DNA of 64,000 nt. Source: Dehalococcoidia bacterium. Its GTDB lineage: Bacteria > Chloroflexota > Dehalococcoidia > SZUA-161. The notes below the pieces were generated by a model. It was not told the origin of the DNA. It searched no databases and was given only the letters and a program-made list of their open reading frames with translations. A program made the position numbers and the translations under genes. The DNA lies in assembly GCA_030619685.1 (NCBI GenBank), contig JAUXAX010000003.1, positions 1-64,000 on the forward strand, written 5' to 3'. Positions 9,025 to 17,628 of this stretch are shown piece by piece; within the stretch, counting starts at the first letter, position 1; the number at the start of each line of letters is the position of its first letter.

Positions 9025-9246
9025 CTTAGCACATATGGATCTAATTTCAAACGTGCCTGTCTCCAGGATTGAAGGAAGCCATCGATCTTAGCGTTGGCGC
9101 CTGCGTGCGGCGTGCAAACGGACATAGGGGCACTGGTCAGTGGATCGGGGAAAAGGTGCTGGTAAATCAGTAGTAGGGCAGGTGTAGCGTAGCGAGACCC
9201 ACCGTTCCCAGCTCCATTTTGTTTCGCCCACCTTACTCTTCACGTG
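9025..9246. other. Intergenic region between selA and tatC with a GTAGGG..ACCCACC repeat
   Basis: These 222 bases contain no gene. At 9174-9213 is a repeat (core GTGTAGCGTAGCGAGACCCA) whose relative occurs at 63559-63590 (core GTGTAGCACAGCGAAACCCA). Repeats of this kind are dispersed intergenic elements; the function is not known here. Confidence 0.55.
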
Positions 9247-10023
9247 CTACGACAGGTAGTCCGAGGATTCAGCGGCCGCAGCTCTTCTCCGGTATGCGAT
9301 CTTAGCCAGCCAGATGCTCATCTCATAGAGGATGATTAGTGGGATGGCGACTATGCTCTGATTAATTGGATCGAAGGTGGGAGTGATAATAGCTGCGATA
9401 ACGAAGGCCAGGACTATCGCCCACCTTCGCCTTTTGGCAAGGGTCTCAGGCTTGACGATTCCAAGTCTTGCCAGGAAGGTTATGATCACCGGGGTCTCGA
9501 AGACAATCCCGAGGGCAAGTAGGAACCTGGTCACAATTGAAATGTAGCTATCGATCTTGATCTCTGGTCTGGCGACGTCAGTCATAAAGGTAAGCAGGAA
9601 ATTGGTTGCCGGCGGCACTGCTACGAAGTACCCGAAGGCAAATCCCGCGATGAACATAAGCGTTATCCAGGGCAGTGCCAGGTACACATACTTCTTTTCT
9701 CGGCGGGTAAGCGCTGGAGAGACGAACATGATACCCTGATAGACCAGGATGGGCATGGCGAGCACTAGGCCGCCCATTAGGGCCACTTTGAAGTAGGTAG
9801 TAATCATACCGGTCATTTCGACGTAGATGAGGTGTTCTGTAATGAGGTCGGGAGCCGGGTCGATCAGAAAGTCGAAGATGCGTTTGGAAACTGGGGGTAT
9901 GAAGCAGATACTGGTGGTGATTGCTAAGGCGATGACGGACTTAATTAAACGCCGGCGCAATTCGGCGAGATGACTGCTGAATGTCATCTGCTTGTCGTTT
10001 TTGCTCACTGCCGGATGCCTCAC
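9247..10023 (-). CDS. tatC: Sec-independent protein translocase, TatC subunit
   Basis: TatC is the twin-arginine signal receptor of the Tat export channel. The 258 residues hold six membrane spans. The N-terminal motif FSSHLAELRRRLIKS and the conserved loop with FETPVIITFLARLGIV are typical. Its start overlaps the end of tatA by 4 bases. With the two tatA-type genes and the Tat-signal subunit FdoG encoded upstream on the same strand, it likely exports the folded formate dehydrogenase. The C-terminal tail is basic, as usual. Confidence 0.94.
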   Translation of the reverse strand: MRHPAVSKNDKQMTFSSHLAELRRRLIKSVIALAITTSICFIPPVSKRIFDFLIDPAPDLITEHLIYVEMTGMITTYFKVALMGGLVLAMPILVYQGIMFVSPALTRREKKYVYLALPWITLMFIAGFAFGYFVAVPPATNFLLTFMTDVARPEIKIDSYISIVTRFLLALGIVFETPVIITFLARLGIVKPETLAKRRRWAIVLAFVIAAIITPTFDPINQSIVAIPLIILYEMSIWLAKIAYRRRAAAAESSDYLS

Positions 10024-10292
10024 CTCGTGCTATCGCTAGCTTCATGTTCTGCCGCCTTCTCAGTCTTGTCTGTTTCCTGCTCTTTCTGCTTCGAAGCTTG
10101 CTTCTCTTCTTTCTCCAGGTCCTGGAACTCTCTGGATACCTCGGCCGTCAGGTCCATGGTAGCCTTCCTAAAGGCGGTAATGCCTTTGCCGAGGTTTCTT
10201 GCGAGCTGCGGTAGCCTCCCGGGCCCGAAAGCTATCAGGCCCACGATGAGGACGAGGAGTATCTCCAGGGGGCCCATGCCAAAGAATTCCAT
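10020..10292 (-). CDS. tatA: Sec-independent protein translocase, TatA/TatB-type subunit
   Basis: This 90-residue protein has one N-terminal membrane helix, the hinge FGPGRLP, an amphipathic helix (LPQLARNLGKGITAF) and a long charged tail, the standard TatA/B layout. The Glu near the N-terminus (GPLEILLVL) is closer to TatB/TatA hybrids, so the A/B role cannot be fixed. It overlaps tatC by 4 bases and follows a second TatA-type gene at 10402-10653. Confidence 0.88.
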   Translation of the reverse strand: MEFFGMGPLEILLVLIVGLIAFGPGRLPQLARNLGKGITAFRKATMDLTAEVSREFQDLEKEEKQASKQKEQETDKTEKAAEHEASDSTR

Positions 10293-10401
10293 TGTCGCTG
10301 TCTCACCTTACTGGGGATCGCTTTCAAGCTGCGGTTGGAGAAGCCGAACAGGCTCCTTTTTGGAGCTATCGCTGTTATCGTGCATCTCTTTGGAGCTTAT
10401 A

Positions 10402-10653
10402 CTAGCTTTGCTTTGCCTTTGTCTTGCCCTCGGTTAGCTTCTTGGCGGCCCTTTTGGGCTTGGATGTTTCCTCTTCCTCCTCCTCTTCCTCCTCCTCTAT
10501 TTCTTCTATCAAGCCAGCCTTTCCTCTGCGGAACTCTCGAAGTCCCTTGCCAAGGGCCCCCCCAACTTGCGGCAGTTTCCCCACGCCGAAGACTATGAGG
10601 ACTACGGACAAAATTATGAGGGCCTCTGGCCATCCGAAGCCGGGACCAAACAT
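10402..10653 (-). CDS. tatA: Sec-independent protein translocase, TatA-type subunit with poly-Glu tract
   Basis: The second TatA-type protein (83 residues) has a short periplasmic start with W (FGWPEALIIL), one membrane helix, the FGVGKLPQVGGALGKGLREFRRG amphipathic region split here as hinge plus helix, then a run of about 13 acidic residues and a Lys-rich tail. The Glu run comes from GAG/GAA repeats at 10478-10505 and could vary by slippage. Two TatA-type genes beside tatC suggest separate TatA and TatB roles. Confidence 0.88.
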   Translation of the reverse strand: MFGPGFGWPEALIILSVVLIVFGVGKLPQVGGALGKGLREFRRGKAGLIEEIEEEEEEEEEETSKPKRAAKKLTEGKTKAKQS

Positions 10654-10688
10654 TGTAACCCCCCTACATATTTACTTCTTCAGCCACC

Positions 10689-11477
10689 CTACTCCAGGGC
10701 GCCTTGTACTCGCTCCTCATGGGAGTAGACAGATAAGCGGCTGCCATGTACATAACCAACCAGCGTAATGCCCAGGTCCTGGGCAAGTGAAATCGACTGG
10801 TCTGTGGGCGAACTGCGAGAAACAACGATTGGTGTTTCCATCCTTGCGGCTTTCGACAGCATCTCCGACGAAATGCGGCCGGTGGTAAGCAACAACCTAT
10901 CCTTGGTTGACAATTCCCTCAACAGGCATTCGCCCATGATCTTATCCAGAGTATTATGTCTCCCGATGTCTTCGGCGACTACCATCAGATTTCCGGTGTT
11001 AGTCAGTGCCGAGGTATGTACGCCCCCACAAAACCGATATAGCTCCGCTTGCTCATTCAGTTGCTTCATCAGGGATAGCACTTCCCCGGGCGTAACAACC
11101 AGACGGGAATCCACCTTTTGCCTCTCTGGTGTGAAGCTGACTCCACCCCCGCAGCCAGAGGAAATAGTGCGCCGTGCCGGCAACGTGTATCCAGGCTTGC
11201 TCAGTCTGACATCAGCCAGTGATTCCTCCTCGCATACACGCATACTCGCTACATCGCTCTTATCAGCAATCACGCCCTCCGAGTAGAGGAACCCGAGGAC
11301 AAGGTGTGTTAACTTGGTCGGGGTGCATAGTATGGTTACCAGCTCGTCGTTATCTATGTAGATGGTTAATGCTATCTCCTTGGGCACGGATGTCGTCGCC
11401 CTCTGCCAAGCCTCGGAAGAGAAGCGATTGTATATTATATCAGGCGTAGCTCCCTTTATCAATGACTCGTTGACCAT
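10689..11477 (-). CDS. fdhD: Formate dehydrogenase accessory sulfurtransferase
   Basis: FdhD passes sulfur from IscS to the molybdenum cofactor of formate dehydrogenase, which is needed for activity. The 262 residues contain the signature ISSGCGGGVSF (about residues 108-118), then FCGGVHTSAL and AEDIGRHNTLDKIMG. The enterobacterial loop has two Cys; only one (SGCGGG) is kept here, the minimal form. It lies between fdhE and the tat genes on the same strand as the formate dehydrogenase subunits. Confidence 0.94.
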   Translation of the reverse strand: MVNESLIKGATPDIIYNRFSSEAWQRATTSVPKEIALTIYIDNDELVTILCTPTKLTHLVLGFLYSEGVIADKSDVASMRVCEEESLADVRLSKPGYTLPARRTISSGCGGGVSFTPERQKVDSRLVVTPGEVLSLMKQLNEQAELYRFCGGVHTSALTNTGNLMVVAEDIGRHNTLDKIMGECLLRELSTKDRLLLTTGRISSEMLSKAARMETPIVVSRSSPTDQSISLAQDLGITLVGYVHGSRLSVYSHEERVQGALE

Positions 11478-11660
11478 GTGCTCTATCCTGATTGCCTCCT
11501 TGTATTCCTGCCCGACAGTCTGTTTCTGTTGTGTAATCTCTGCCGCTTATCCGGCGGACCCGGAGGAAGCCATACTTCCATTATCAAGTATACTTCATTT
11601 CTGGTAATGCTGCCACTGGGGACTGGCGATGGTTCCTCGGTGGTGCACCTGTAGCAGGCG

Positions 11661-12563
11661 CTACTGCTGCTCGTCTGGCGCAGTGCCGGCCCATCCTGCC
11701 CTGTACCCCTCTTCTTGCCCCTGTCTATCCATGTCGACAGTCAGCACTCGCTCCAAGGGCAGCAATATCTCGTCTTGAGTCCTGCGCAGATCGATAGCCT
11801 TCAAATAGCTTTTGCATCGCTTACATATATAGAGGCGGTAGAGCTCGCTATCATCAGTGAAGTAGGCCAGGGCATCGTGACTCTGGTTATTACAATAGGG
11901 ACACTGCAGTCGCTGAAAGAGCCACTGGGTGTCGCAGCGAGAGCAAAGCAGCCATCTCGCCCCTCCCTCCTGCTTGAAGAGGGCGGAGTCATGTTCTTTA
12001 CCCTTGCTCAGGAAGGCAAAGTCGGGTTTTCCACCGCAAATAGGGCAATACCCACGCCTCCAAAGCTCCTGGGGAACTAACCCGTCAAGGGCTTCTGCCT
12101 GAACAGTCAAAAAGGGCTTGATCGCCCCGTGAATGGCTGCGGCCATTAGTTCTTCATCGATGCCGTGAGGATCAGCCCATTGCGAAAGCGGCGAGCCCTC
12201 GTACCAGGCTCTGGTCGCCTCTTGCAGGAGAGACGTGTTGGGGGCGATCTCTCTCAAGCTCTCGGAGGGAGAATTGGTGTGTTCGCCGATTGCAGTAGCG
12301 ACTGCCTGGAAAAGGTCTCGGAAGACCGACCAGTCTATGGAGAGGGCATTCCACCCCAACAGTGGAATGCCCTCTCTTACATGATCACCAATCTCAGTTG
12401 TGGTTTGTTTTGGCTGAGGGGAAGGGATGCTTGCCCTCGCCCCCACTTGAATGCGCAACAGATCTCGATAGAACTCGGGAATCTCCGGGAGTGAACCCTC
12501 CTTCTGCTGCCACTCTTCTAATCTCTCCAGTATCTTGTTGTCTATTGCCACCTGCCCTCGCAT
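11661..12563 (-). CDS. fdhE: Formate dehydrogenase accessory protein FdhE
   Basis: FdhE is a cytoplasmic rubredoxin-like maturation protein that binds the formate dehydrogenase catalytic subunit before Tat export. Four CxxC pairs are visible in the C-terminal half: CPICGG, CSRCDTQW, CPYCNN and CKRCKSYLK. The 300-residue length fits the family. It is 25 bases after fdoI on the same strand and is followed by a 183-base gap before fdhD. Confidence 0.92.
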   Translation of the reverse strand: MRGQVAIDNKILERLEEWQQKEGSLPEIPEFYRDLLRIQVGARASIPSPQPKQTTTEIGDHVREGIPLLGWNALSIDWSVFRDLFQAVATAIGEHTNSPSESLREIAPNTSLLQEATRAWYEGSPLSQWADPHGIDEELMAAAIHGAIKPFLTVQAEALDGLVPQELWRRGYCPICGGKPDFAFLSKGKEHDSALFKQEGGARWLLCSRCDTQWLFQRLQCPYCNNQSHDALAYFTDDSELYRLYICKRCKSYLKAIDLRRTQDEILLPLERVLTVDMDRQGQEEGYRAGWAGTAPDEQQ

Positions 12564-12588
12564 CCCTGCCGCTTTTCAAGCTAAGCTC

Positions 12589-13242
12589 TTATGGTGACTC
12601 CCCTGCTGATTCTCCTGCCGAAATCTTGTCGTACCACTTTCCATGATGGGTCTTGGCATAGTGCACGGACGATTTGCCCCCCCACATCGAACGCAGTGCT
12701 TCGGACATCCTTGGATGAAAGACAGCCAAAGCGACATGAACCAGAAACATAGCGCCAGCGGCGATGAAGGCGATATCATGGAGAAGGAGCATCACCTGAT
12801 AGGTCCCCGGGGATATGTTACCCTTCAAGAACCACATGAAGAAGCCAGTTATCACGAAGATCAGACCGGTGATGATGACAACCACTATCCACAGCTTCTG
12901 CCCCGTGTTTGACCGATCCTGGGGAGGCATGACGTCCTCTGGCCCCCCGAAGTAGTAGTTGGGGGCAGCCTGGAACCAGCCGATGTCATCCGTGTTCCAG
13001 CTGAATGCCTCCTTTATCCATTCCCAGGAACGCTTTGGGTTCATCACAAAGTATACTACTGGTCCTGCAACGAAGCACACGGCGGCGATACGGTGGACAA
13101 GCCGGCTGTATCCCCCCTCGGCTGCAGGGCTAAACCAGGATAGGAAGAGGAACAGACCTGTTAGCCCCAAAATCATGGCCCAAGCCACTATCCACCAGTG
13201 ATGGACTCTGGCACTTTTCCGAAAACGCTCAACCTCTTGCAT
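12589..13242 (-). CDS. fdoI: Formate dehydrogenase cytochrome b556 (gamma) subunit
   Basis: The gamma subunit anchors the enzyme in the membrane and takes electrons from the beta subunit to haem b and quinone. The 217-residue protein has four membrane helices and the expected His residues: RVHHWWIVAW near residue 12, LVHRIAAV near 47, and HDIAFIAAGAMFLVHVALAVFHPRM split across the third and fourth helices. It starts 1 base after fdoH, so the two are coupled. Confidence 0.92.
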   Translation of the reverse strand: MQEVERFRKSARVHHWWIVAWAMILGLTGLFLFLSWFSPAAEGGYSRLVHRIAAVCFVAGPVVYFVMNPKRSWEWIKEAFSWNTDDIGWFQAAPNYYFGGPEDVMPPQDRSNTGQKLWIVVVIITGLIFVITGFFMWFLKGNISPGTYQVMLLLHDIAFIAAGAMFLVHVALAVFHPRMSEALRSMWGGKSSVHYAKTHHGKWYDKISAGESAGESP

Positions 13243-13243
13243 C

Positions 13244-14053
13244 TTACTTCTTCTCCTCCTCTCTGCTGATTATCCTGGCACGGGCTACCATGATGTTTAG
13301 CAGCAGCCCCAATGCTACTACGCCTGCGACAGCATAGCCCACGGGCTTGATGACATCGTGCGCCGTGGCCGCGGCGGGAACCTTTGGATTGACGATCATG
13401 CCATAGGCTTGGGGCGAGTCTTCAAGGACATAGAGTACATGCGTACCACCGACCTCATTTTCGCCATACAGATAGGCCTTGCTGTAGCCTTGGGTCTTCA
13501 GCGCCTGTACTCGTGCTCTTCCTTCAGTCACCAGGTCGCCCCGATTACCGTAGATGAGGGCATGGGGGGGACATGTCTTGACGCAGGCCGGCTCCTCACC
13601 ATTATCGATGCGGTTTAGGTCTTTGGTGGTACAGAGCGTACATTTGTCCGCCCTCCCCAGCCCGCTTGCTCGATTGGCATCAAGGCGGGGGACGTCGAAG
13701 GGACAGAACTCGACACAATAGCCGCAACCAGTACACTTGAGCTTGTCTAGGGAGACAAAGCCGCTCGGGTGATAAAAGAGCGCTCCTGTGGGGCACACCT
13801 TTACACAGGCGGCATCGGTACAGTGCATGCAGGCTCGCCTGTTGAACAGCCAGCGAAGCGTCCCATTGTCGCCCACCTCCCTGAATTCCATCTTGAGCCA
13901 CGTCTGAGGCGAGAGATCTTTGGGATTCTCATAGCTACCCCGATTGGTGGTCTCTACCGCTGTCAGCTCGTTCCACTGCTTGCAGACTGCCTGGCAGCCA
14001 CGACAAGCCATACATTTGGTGGCATCGTACAGAATTGCTTTTTCAGCCATCAT
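13244..14053 (-). CDS. fdoH: Formate dehydrogenase iron-sulfur (beta) subunit
   Basis: This electron-transfer subunit carries four [4Fe-4S] clusters between the catalytic subunit and the cytochrome. Cys groups are visible at CMACRGCQAVC (about residue 14), CMHCTDAACVKVCP, CTGCGYCVEFCPFDVPR and CTLCTTKDLN..CVKTCPPHAL. A single C-terminal membrane helix (about residues 237-258) matches the FdnH/FdoH layout. It is 35 bases from fdoG and 1 base from fdoI in one operon. Confidence 0.95.
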   Translation of the reverse strand: MMAEKAILYDATKCMACRGCQAVCKQWNELTAVETTNRGSYENPKDLSPQTWLKMEFREVGDNGTLRWLFNRRACMHCTDAACVKVCPTGALFYHPSGFVSLDKLKCTGCGYCVEFCPFDVPRLDANRASGLGRADKCTLCTTKDLNRIDNGEEPACVKTCPPHALIYGNRGDLVTEGRARVQALKTQGYSKAYLYGENEVGGTHVLYVLEDSPQAYGMIVNPKVPAAATAHDVIKPVGYAVAGVVALGLLLNIMVARARIISREEEKK

Positions 14054-14088
14054 TTACCTCCAACAAAGACTCCCTACTTGGCGTTCCT

Positions 14089-17000
14089 CTAGGCCTTCCT
14101 TACGTTACACAGGAAGGCCTTGAATTCCGGGATCATGGTGTTAGCGTCGCCCACATGAGGCGTCAGCATATTGGCGCTGTCGCCTGTTGAGAGGCCCGTG
14201 TAGCCCCAGTGCCAGGGCATACCGAGCTGGTGAACTGTCTTCTGCCTCCCGTTGTCATATACCGTGAACGGCTTGAACCGCTTGGTGACGAGGGCTACGG
14301 CCTCCACCTGGCCGCGCGCCGTCTCTACAATGACCCTGCCCCCGTTTGCGATACCCTTCTCAGCCGCCAGTTCCTCGCTCAGCTCGATGAACATCTCGGG
14401 CATCATCTCAACCAGGTAGGGCAGGTTCCTGGTCATCTGCCCCGCCTGCCAGTGTTCAACAACCCTGTAGGTTGTGGCAACGATGGGATACCTACCAGGG
14501 TCACCCTTGAAGTCCATATCTGAGTCCCATATCTTGAAAGCGGGGTCATTCTGCTGACCCGATATGTGGTTGGTGACCGGGCTTTCCCACGGTTCGTAGT
14601 GCTCGGCCAAGGGGCCGTCGGCGAGTCCCATGCCGAAGATACGGGAGTGCCCTTCGGGCTTCATGATGAAGGGATACTTCGCATCATCCCGCCAGCTGCC
14701 GTCCGGGTTCTGCAAGGGATACCACCCACCGTCGGGGACATCGCCTTTCCACACTTTGGTTACATACTTGCCGGCTAGTTCTTCCCCCGCGAATCCGATG
14801 ACTGGATGCTCCTTATCCCAGGGATTGCCAGCCAGGTCCACTGAGGCGCGGTTGTAGATGATGCGGCGGTTAATCGGCCAGCACCACGACCAGTAGGAAT
14901 GAAGGCCAATTTCCTTATAGCCAGCCCCCTCGCTGTAGCCGCCATCCCCCACATCCTGAGGATAACGTCTGGCAGCCCTGTTGCCTATGTATTCCTCACC
15001 TGGATACATATCCAGATGCGCCTTCTCAAAGGCATCGAGGTTATCTTTCTCCAGATAGCTACCGCAGTAGAGCCAATTGCCGGATGAGGTGGTTCCATCA
15101 TCCTTGAGCTTGCCGAAGCTGACCAAGAGTTTGCCCGTGGTAAGGTCGTAGCCGTTGACCTCCTTGGCCACGTCGAGTGGATCAGGGTCATCACCGTAGT
15201 CCCATGTCAGCCTGGTGATTGCCTCGGTGTTAGGCCCACCCTCGCTAGCGTAAAGCTCCTTGAGCTTGAGAACCAGCTTGTTGATTATCCCGAGGTCATG
15301 CTGGGCATCACCAGGCGGGTCGACTGCCTTGTAGCGCCACTGCATCCAGCGGCCACTGTTGGTCACGCTCCCCTCTTTTTCATAGGAGCAAGCCGCCGGC
15401 AACATGAAAACCTCGGTATCTATCGTTGTGGGATCTACCCCGGGCCGCTTCCAGAAGGCAGCCGTCTCGGTCTCCCATAGGTCTACGGCCACCAGCCAGT
15501 CGAGCTTTTCCAGGGCTTTCCGCTCCATATTGACGTTGGGGCCGCACACCGCTGGGTTCTGTCCCCAGCACATCAGCCCCTTGACCGTGCCAGCGTACAT
15601 TGCCTCGAAGAGCCCGATCCAGGAGTAATCGGTAAGCGGCGCGGTGGTCTTGGGCAGATAGTTGAAGCTAACGTCGGGATCGGTGTCGCGGTACCAGGCC
15701 TTGAGCAGGCTAGCGATGTACTTGGGATAGTTCTGCCACCAGTTGGCACTCTTGGGGTCATTGTTAGTTAAGCCGTTGAGGACGCGTTCGTTATGCTCAG
15801 CAAGGGTCTGGTCCTTGTTGATCGGCTGCTTGAGGTAGCCGGGAAGGATGTGGGCCAGCAGGCACATGTCGGTTGAGCCCTGAACGTTTGACTCCCCTCT
15901 CAGGGCGTTGATACCTCCCCCGGCAACCCCAATGTTGCCCAGCAAAAGCTGCAAGATAGCATAGCTGCGTATCATCTGCGTGCCGTTGGTATGCTGGGTA
16001 GTGCCCATGGCATACATGATTGTGCCCGCCTTGCCCGGTTTGCCTGTTTCGGCGTACGTCTGGCAGATCTCGTCATACGTGTTCCTATCCGTCCCGGTGA
16101 TGTTGCACACCGTTTCTTTGTCGTAGCGGTCAAAGTGCCTCTTCAGGAGCTGGAAGACGCTGTTGGGGTTTATTAGATCCTTGTCCTTCTTGGGGATGCC
16201 CTCCTCGTCGAGCTGGTACTGCCAGGTCGACTTGTCATACTTCCTCTTAGCGTTATCAGTCTCGTCAAGCCCGCCCGCATAGCCACTGAACAGGCCATCC
16301 AGGTCAACTGGGCCCTTGAAATCGGGGTTAATGAGGAAGGAGGCGTTGGTATATTCACTCACATAGACCATGTTGTAGTTCTCGGGATGCTGGTCCATGT
16401 CGTCAAGGACGTGCTTTATCATGCCTCCAATGAAAGCTATGTCGGTGCCCGATCTCATTCGGGCGTAGATGTCGGCCTTGGAGGATGTTCGGGTGAAGCG
16501 TGGATCAACGCTGATGAGCTTAGCCCCCTTCTCCTTGGCCTCGGTGACCCAGCCGAAGGAGGCGGGGTGGTTCTCAGCGGGATTGGATCCAATCGACAAT
16601 ATGCAATCGCTGTTGCCAACGTCCTTCCAGTGATTAGTCATTGCTCCTCTGCCGAATGTCTCCGCCAAACTGGCGACGGTAGAGGAGTGTCATATGCGGG
16701 CCTGATGTTCAACATACACCAGCCCAAGGGCACGCAGCGCTGTCACCAGAAGGTAGCATTCTTCGTTGTCGAGCGCCGCACCACCAACGGAGGCGATGCC
16801 ATCGGTGCGATTCACCACATAGCCTTCGGCATCCTTCTCTGTCCAGTTGCGATCACGGGTTGTCTTGATTCGGCTGGCTATCTGTGTAATAGCCCAGTCC
16901 CACTCTTTCTCCTGCCAATAGGTGCCTCCGGGAGCCCGGTACTTGACCTTGTTCAGCCGTCGCTCGTTTGGCTTGCCATCGACGGTGTGAAGCTGGGCCA

Positions 17001-17271
17001 AGCTGGCTCCCTTGGCGCAAGCTGCACCGCGGTTTATGGGATGATCAGGGTCGCCCTCCACGTTAACCACCGTGTTCCCTTCCGCGGCGACGATAAAACC
17101 GCAGCCAGAAGCATCATAGGGACAGATTGTAATCGTCTCACCTATCTGCTTCGTCAGCCGGAAAGCCCCCGGTGTAGGTGCACCGTCCTTGGTGCCCATG
17201 GCTCCAATCAGGACCAGGCCACCCATCCCTGCCCCGCTTGCTTTCAGAAAGTCTCTACGGCTTAGTTCCAT
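14089..17271 (-). CDS. fdoG: Selenocysteine-containing formate dehydrogenase catalytic (alpha) subunit
   Basis: The 1060-residue periplasmic enzyme oxidises formate at a Mo/W bis-MGD centre. It is read through TGA 16690-16692 as selenocysteine 194. Residues around it (DNEE..EHQARI-U-HSSTVASL) match the Sec site of FDH-N/O, and both halves are in one frame (3183 bases). A Tat signal SRRDFLKASGAG starts at residue 4. The [4Fe-4S] site reads C50-PY-D53-ASG-C57 and C85, so the second Cys of the usual CxxCxxxC is Asp. MTNHWKD follows Sec as in other formate dehydrogenases. A SECIS-like hairpin lies right after the TGA. In Dehalococcoides mccartyi the homologous subunit has Ser at this place; here Sec suggests a true formate oxidase. 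Treated as two separate genes, it would be misread as a frameshift or pseudogene. Confidence 0.95.
16644..16692 (-). promoter_or_regulatory. SECIS hairpin after the fdoG Sec codon
   Basis: Just after TGA (16690-16692), CTCCTCT (16687-16681) pairs perfectly with AGAGGAG (16650-16644). Inside, GTC/GAC and GCC/GGC pairs close the small loop AGTTT (16671-16667) with the GU that SelB reads. The distance from TGA to the loop GU is the same as in E. coli fdhF by my count. The apical part is shared with the SelW-like gene at 36080-36094. Confidence 0.85.
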
Positions 17272-17295
17272 TGTCCCTCCTTGCTAGCACTGAAG

Positions 17296-17358
17296 AATAA
17301 AAAAGGGATGTCATTTTTCAGACACCCCTTGCATCGCCTCCCTAGTTTCGCACGCAAG
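17296..17358 (-). promoter_or_regulatory. Putative attenuator in the fdo operon leader
   Basis: On the - strand a 10-bp stem (17330-17321 with 17312-17303, one G-U) is followed by a T run, a complete intrinsic terminator placed 25 bases before the fdoG start. The transcript segment at 17358-17352 (CTTGCGT) can pair instead with 17334-17328 (ATGCAAG), which uses the first three bases of the terminator stem. The two folds exclude each other, as in riboswitches or protein-controlled attenuators. No known aptamer class was recognised. Confidence 0.6.
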
Positions 17359-17413
17359 TACATATATTGTTTTCTCTCTACGGCAATTATAGTGGGCAAG
17401 TTCAATCTGCGCG

Positions 17414-17443
17414 ATTGTAACACAAGACGACAGCAGTGGTCAA
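17414..17443 (-). promoter_or_regulatory. Sigma-70-type promoter of the fdo operon
   Basis: On the - strand TTGACC (17443-17438) and TACAAT (17419-17414) are separated by 18 bases. The predicted start near 17407 gives a leader of about 135 bases, long enough to hold the attenuator. Confidence 0.65.
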
Positions 17444-17628
17444 GGGTTTGAAGCACCTTTTTTGTGATTTCCTTCACAATTAGGTAGAGATAGTTAAGAT
17501 TATAGCTGCGTCTGCCGGTGATCACGCAGTGCAAAGGGGAAGTCCTGTATAGATTCCTGATACTATCCCGAAGCTGTTATCCTGGTGGTGAGCCGAGCCG
17601 AAAACAAGCTGACCCGGGCGAAACCCTC

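Larger units (their letters stand above)
17272..17628. other. Region upstream of fdoG
   Basis: These 357 bases contain no gene. They hold the fdo promoter and attenuator (annotated separately), a GGAGGG ribosome site at 17275-17280 on the - strand, and further AT-rich sequence up to the end of the nitronate monooxygenase-like gene. Confidence 0.7.

Noticed and set aside
16669..16692. Frameshift or pseudogene in the formate dehydrogenase alpha subunit
   Set aside because: The two halves are in the same frame and are separated only by TGA at the known Sec position, followed by a SECIS hairpin, in a genome with selA, selB and tRNA-Sec.
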